Shown here one piece after another: positions 5,280 through 6,767 of a stretch of DNA of 6,767 nucleotides. Source of the stretch: Desulfobulbus sp. (GTDB taxonomy: Bacteria; Desulfobacterota; Desulfobulbia; Desulfobulbales; Desulfobulbaceae); assembly GCA_030600525.1 (NCBI GenBank), contig JAUVLX010000191.1:1-6767 (forward strand), given 5' to 3'. The translations under genes were made by a program, and so were the position numbers. The notes under the pieces were generated by a model. The model ran no database searches, had not been told where the DNA came from, and saw nothing but the letters and a program-made list of their open reading frames with translations. Every line of letters begins with the position of its first letter. Position 1 is the first letter of the stretch.

Positions 5280-5678
5280 TTATTTTATTTTTTCTGATTT
5301 TTTTATTTCTTCCCACTGAAGACGTAATTGTTCCTCGTCTTTGCATTCAGTGCCTGCAAAAACATGAGGATGGCGACGAATCATTTTTTGATTGATAGTG
5401 CGAAGAGGATCTATAATTGAAAATTTTTCATATTCTGCATACATGGCGGCTAGCATGGTAACAATAAAATACATGTCCCCGATTTCCTCACATACATTAT
5501 CGGTGTCACCTGCCTCAATGGCGTCTAAGAGTTCTTGGCATTCTTCCTTTAAATATTTCTTGAAAGATAATGGTGTCTGTCGTTTATCCCAGGGGCACCC
5601 ATTCTCACCTCTTAAAGTTCCTATAATTTCAACAAGGCGTAAGAGTTCTTTACCTATATCTGTATTTTGGACATTCAA
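5280..5678 (-). CDS. mazG: MazG-family nucleoside triphosphate pyrophosphohydrolase, single domain
   Basis: This cytoplasmic all-alpha enzyme family hydrolyses (d)NTPs to the monophosphate and pyrophosphate, which helps to clear non-canonical nucleotides. The 132 residues contain the MazG signature in order: GENGCPWDKRQT (24-35); the metal-binding EExxE helix Glu45, Glu46, Glu49; the second acidic motif Glu65-x-x-Asp68; then KMIRRHPHVF (98-107) and a WEEIKK end (122-127). E. coli MazG is about twice as long with two such domains; here there is one, a complete small-form protein rather than a truncation. The start is TTG at 5678 with AGG nine bases upstream (within TCAGG at 5688-5692). No ATG, GTG or TTG exists between it and the cheR stop, which lies in the same frame 25 codons upstream. 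It may be co-transcribed with cheR, as only 72 bp separate them. Confidence 0.92.
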   Translation of the reverse strand: MNVQNTDIGKELLRLVEIIGTLRGENGCPWDKRQTPLSFKKYLKEECQELLDAIEAGDTDNVCEEIGDMYFIVTMLAAMYAEYEKFSIIDPLRTINQKMIRRHPHVFAGTECKDEEQLRLQWEEIKKSEKIK

Positions 5679-5687
5679 CGAATTGTA

Positions 5688-5692
5688 CCTGA
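5688..5692 (-). promoter_or_regulatory. Ribosome binding site supporting the TTG start of mazG
   Basis: The minus strand reads TCAGG, leaving nine bases to the TTG at 5678. It is a weak site. It fits the weak start codon, and no other in-frame initiation codon of the common kinds is available upstream. An out-of-frame ATG begins at 5674. Confidence 0.4.
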
Positions 5693-5750
5693 AGAAGAGT
5701 AGACTAAGCCAAGGAATATAAAAACGGGGTAAACAGCAGTTAATGTCTTG

Positions 5751-6587
5751 TTATTTCAGTTCATAGAAGATGGATCGCATATGCCTTTTTGGGACAAAAC
5801 GCGGGCAGATTCCGGTGAGAGACTCAGTGGAGCCAATGATAAGGTACCCATCCGGTTCTAAGTTTTGGGCAAGCTTATTGAAAAGTTTTTTTCTGTCTTC
5901 AGGGGTAAAATAAATTGCCACATTGCGGCAGAAAATTATATCAAACTTGCCCATACCGGTAAAAGGCTGCATTAGATTAATTTTCCGAAAATTGGCCATT
6001 GCCCGAATCTCATCCTTTATTTTCCAATTTCCGCCAACAAGGGAAAAGTAACGGTTAAGTTTATCTTTGGCTAAGCCTCTCTCTATTTCAAATTTATTAT
6101 ATTTACCAGCACTTGCCTGAGCTATCGCGACATCAGAAATATCCGTTCCTAAAAGTTTCACTGAATAACGGGAAAGATCCCCGAGCAATTCCTGCAACAC
6201 AATAGCAACCGAATAAATTTCCTGGCCGGTTGAGCAAGCGGCACTCCATATTCTAAGTGGAGTTTTAATTCTTGGATTTTTTTGCACCCGCTTGTCTACC
6301 AATTCTGGCAATATTTTATGGCGCAGCATTTCAAAAGGGCTGCTGTCTCTAAAAAACAGGGTCTCATTTGTTGAAATCGCATCAATAATTTTTTTTTCTA
6401 TGATTTTAGCAGGTTCCGTTTTTGATTTTTTGTAAAGATCATGATAATTGGAACAACGAAATTCTTCAGCAATACCATTTAGACGTGTTTCAAGAAGGTA
6501 TTTTTTAGATTCATCAAGGTAAATTCCCGATATATCCTTGATATATTGTGAAAACAACTTCGTTTCTACTGTTGTAATTTTTAGCAT
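5751..6587 (-). CDS. cheR: CheR-type chemoreceptor protein-glutamate O-methyltransferase
   Basis: CheR transfers methyl groups from S-adenosylmethionine to glutamates of chemoreceptors, setting their signalling state. The 278 residues match the usual length. An N-terminal helical domain (about 8-75) contains FSQYIKDISGIYLDESK (12-28). The SAM-binding domain then shows NETLFFR (74-80), WSAACSTGQE (114-123), LGTDIS (146-151), FDIIFCRNVAIYF (215-227) and PDGYLIIGSTESL (245-257). The glycine-rich SAM motif reads STGQEIYS where STGEEPYS is typical, so the first glutamate is glutamine and the proline is isoleucine; the second glutamate is kept. The ATG at 6587 follows an AGG four bases away and an immediate in-frame TAG. 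No cheA, cheW, cheB or receptor gene is in the window, so it is an orphan as far as can be seen, and its target may be receptors encoded elsewhere or another sensory array. Confidence 0.93.
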   Translation of the reverse strand: MLKITTVETKLFSQYIKDISGIYLDESKKYLLETRLNGIAEEFRCSNYHDLYKKSKTEPAKIIEKKIIDAISTNETLFFRDSSPFEMLRHKILPELVDKRVQKNPRIKTPLRIWSAACSTGQEIYSVAIVLQELLGDLSRYSVKLLGTDISDVAIAQASAGKYNKFEIERGLAKDKLNRYFSLVGGNWKIKDEIRAMANFRKINLMQPFTGMGKFDIIFCRNVAIYFTPEDRKKLFNKLAQNLEPDGYLIIGSTESLTGICPRFVPKRHMRSIFYELK

Positions 6588-6605
6588 CTAGCCTGACAGT
6601 TTAAA

Positions 6606-6632
6606 TTTATAGAGGTCTTACCCAGACTTCAA
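6606..6632 (-). promoter_or_regulatory. Possible promoter upstream of cheR
   Basis: On the minus strand TTGAAG (6627-6632) and TATAAA (6606-6611) resemble -35 and -10 boxes, separated by 15 bases, which is short. Taking TAAATT two bases further on as the -10 gives a 17-base spacer. A short imperfect palindrome (CTTCAATCGAAG, 6627-6638) overlaps the -35 box. No sigma-54 or flagellar sigma-28 pattern was found. Confidence 0.25.
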
Positions 6633-6654
6633 TCGAAGCAGAGGCAACAAACAC

Positions 6655-6767
6655 CTAAAAAGACACTACACTACAATTCTTTTCCTGAGACGCCTTCAAA
6701 CTCATGTTTTTTACTGTGTTCATTGTATCTTTTATTTCATTGCTTCTAAACAAGGGAAATGAGCAAA
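6655..6767 (-). other. Possible C-terminal tail of an unidentified upstream reading frame
   Basis: One minus-strand frame stays open from the right window edge for 37 codons and stops at TAG (6655-6657), 67 bp before cheR. The other two frames on this strand stop near the edge. The peptide is polar, ends KNCSVVSF, and matches nothing I recognise. An ATG within it (M-N-T-V-K-N) has no ribosome site. At this length an open frame is easily chance, so this is either the end of a gene lying outside the window or non-coding DNA. Otherwise 6588-6767 shows only the possible cheR promoter. Confidence 0.2.

Noticed and set aside
5280..5678. Toxin-antitoxin association for mazG
   Set aside because: No mazE or mazF gene is present. 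The neighbours are cheR and rpsF, and the protein is a housekeeping-type pyrophosphohydrolase.

Overview
The window is a compact stretch of bacterial chromosome in which every convincing gene lies on the minus strand. Read in the direction of transcription, from high to low coordinates, the order is cheR, mazG, rpsF (S6), rpsR (S18), a DUF2232-type membrane protein, rplI (L9), dnaB and the 5' part of leuS. The last gene runs off the left edge of the window. The block rpsF-rpsR-DUF2232-rplI-dnaB is, from general knowledge, the arrangement typical of Desulfobacterota and related former Deltaproteobacteria. With the moderate to low GC content and the S18 and DUF2232 sequence features, I infer a sulfate-reducer-like member of that group, possibly Desulfobulbales. 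The genus cannot be fixed from the sequence alone.

Region by region: 1-1119 encodes the N-terminal 373 residues of leucyl-tRNA synthetase (catalytic HIGH motif, zinc module, start of the editing domain). 1120-1200 is a short spacer with no hairpin. 1201-2577/2583 is the replicative helicase DnaB. 2584-2840 is a 257-bp gap holding three consecutive inverted repeats and candidate dnaB promoter elements, and it is the most structured non-coding DNA here. 2841-5142 is the ribosomal protein operon with the conserved membrane protein embedded in it. 5143-5279 is its leader, with a candidate promoter and a stem-loop. 5280-5678 is a short single-domain MazG pyrophosphohydrolase with a TTG start. 5751-6587 is a CheR-type protein-glutamate methyltransferase with no other chemotaxis gene nearby. 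6588-6767 is a mostly non-coding upstream region with a possible promoter and, at most, the tail of another reading frame.

Most of these genes serve translation and replication: S6 and S18 bind together on the 30S platform, L9 is on the 50S, DnaB drives the fork and LeuRS charges tRNA-Leu. MazG (nucleotide-pool cleaning) and CheR (receptor methylation) are functionally separate upstream neighbours. I see no mobile element, CRISPR array, tRNA, rRNA, defence cassette or new multi-gene system. The items most worth a second look are the hairpin cluster before dnaB, the repeat-bearing acidic tail of S6, the uncharacterised DUF2232 protein with its awkward start, and the leader of the ribosomal operon.
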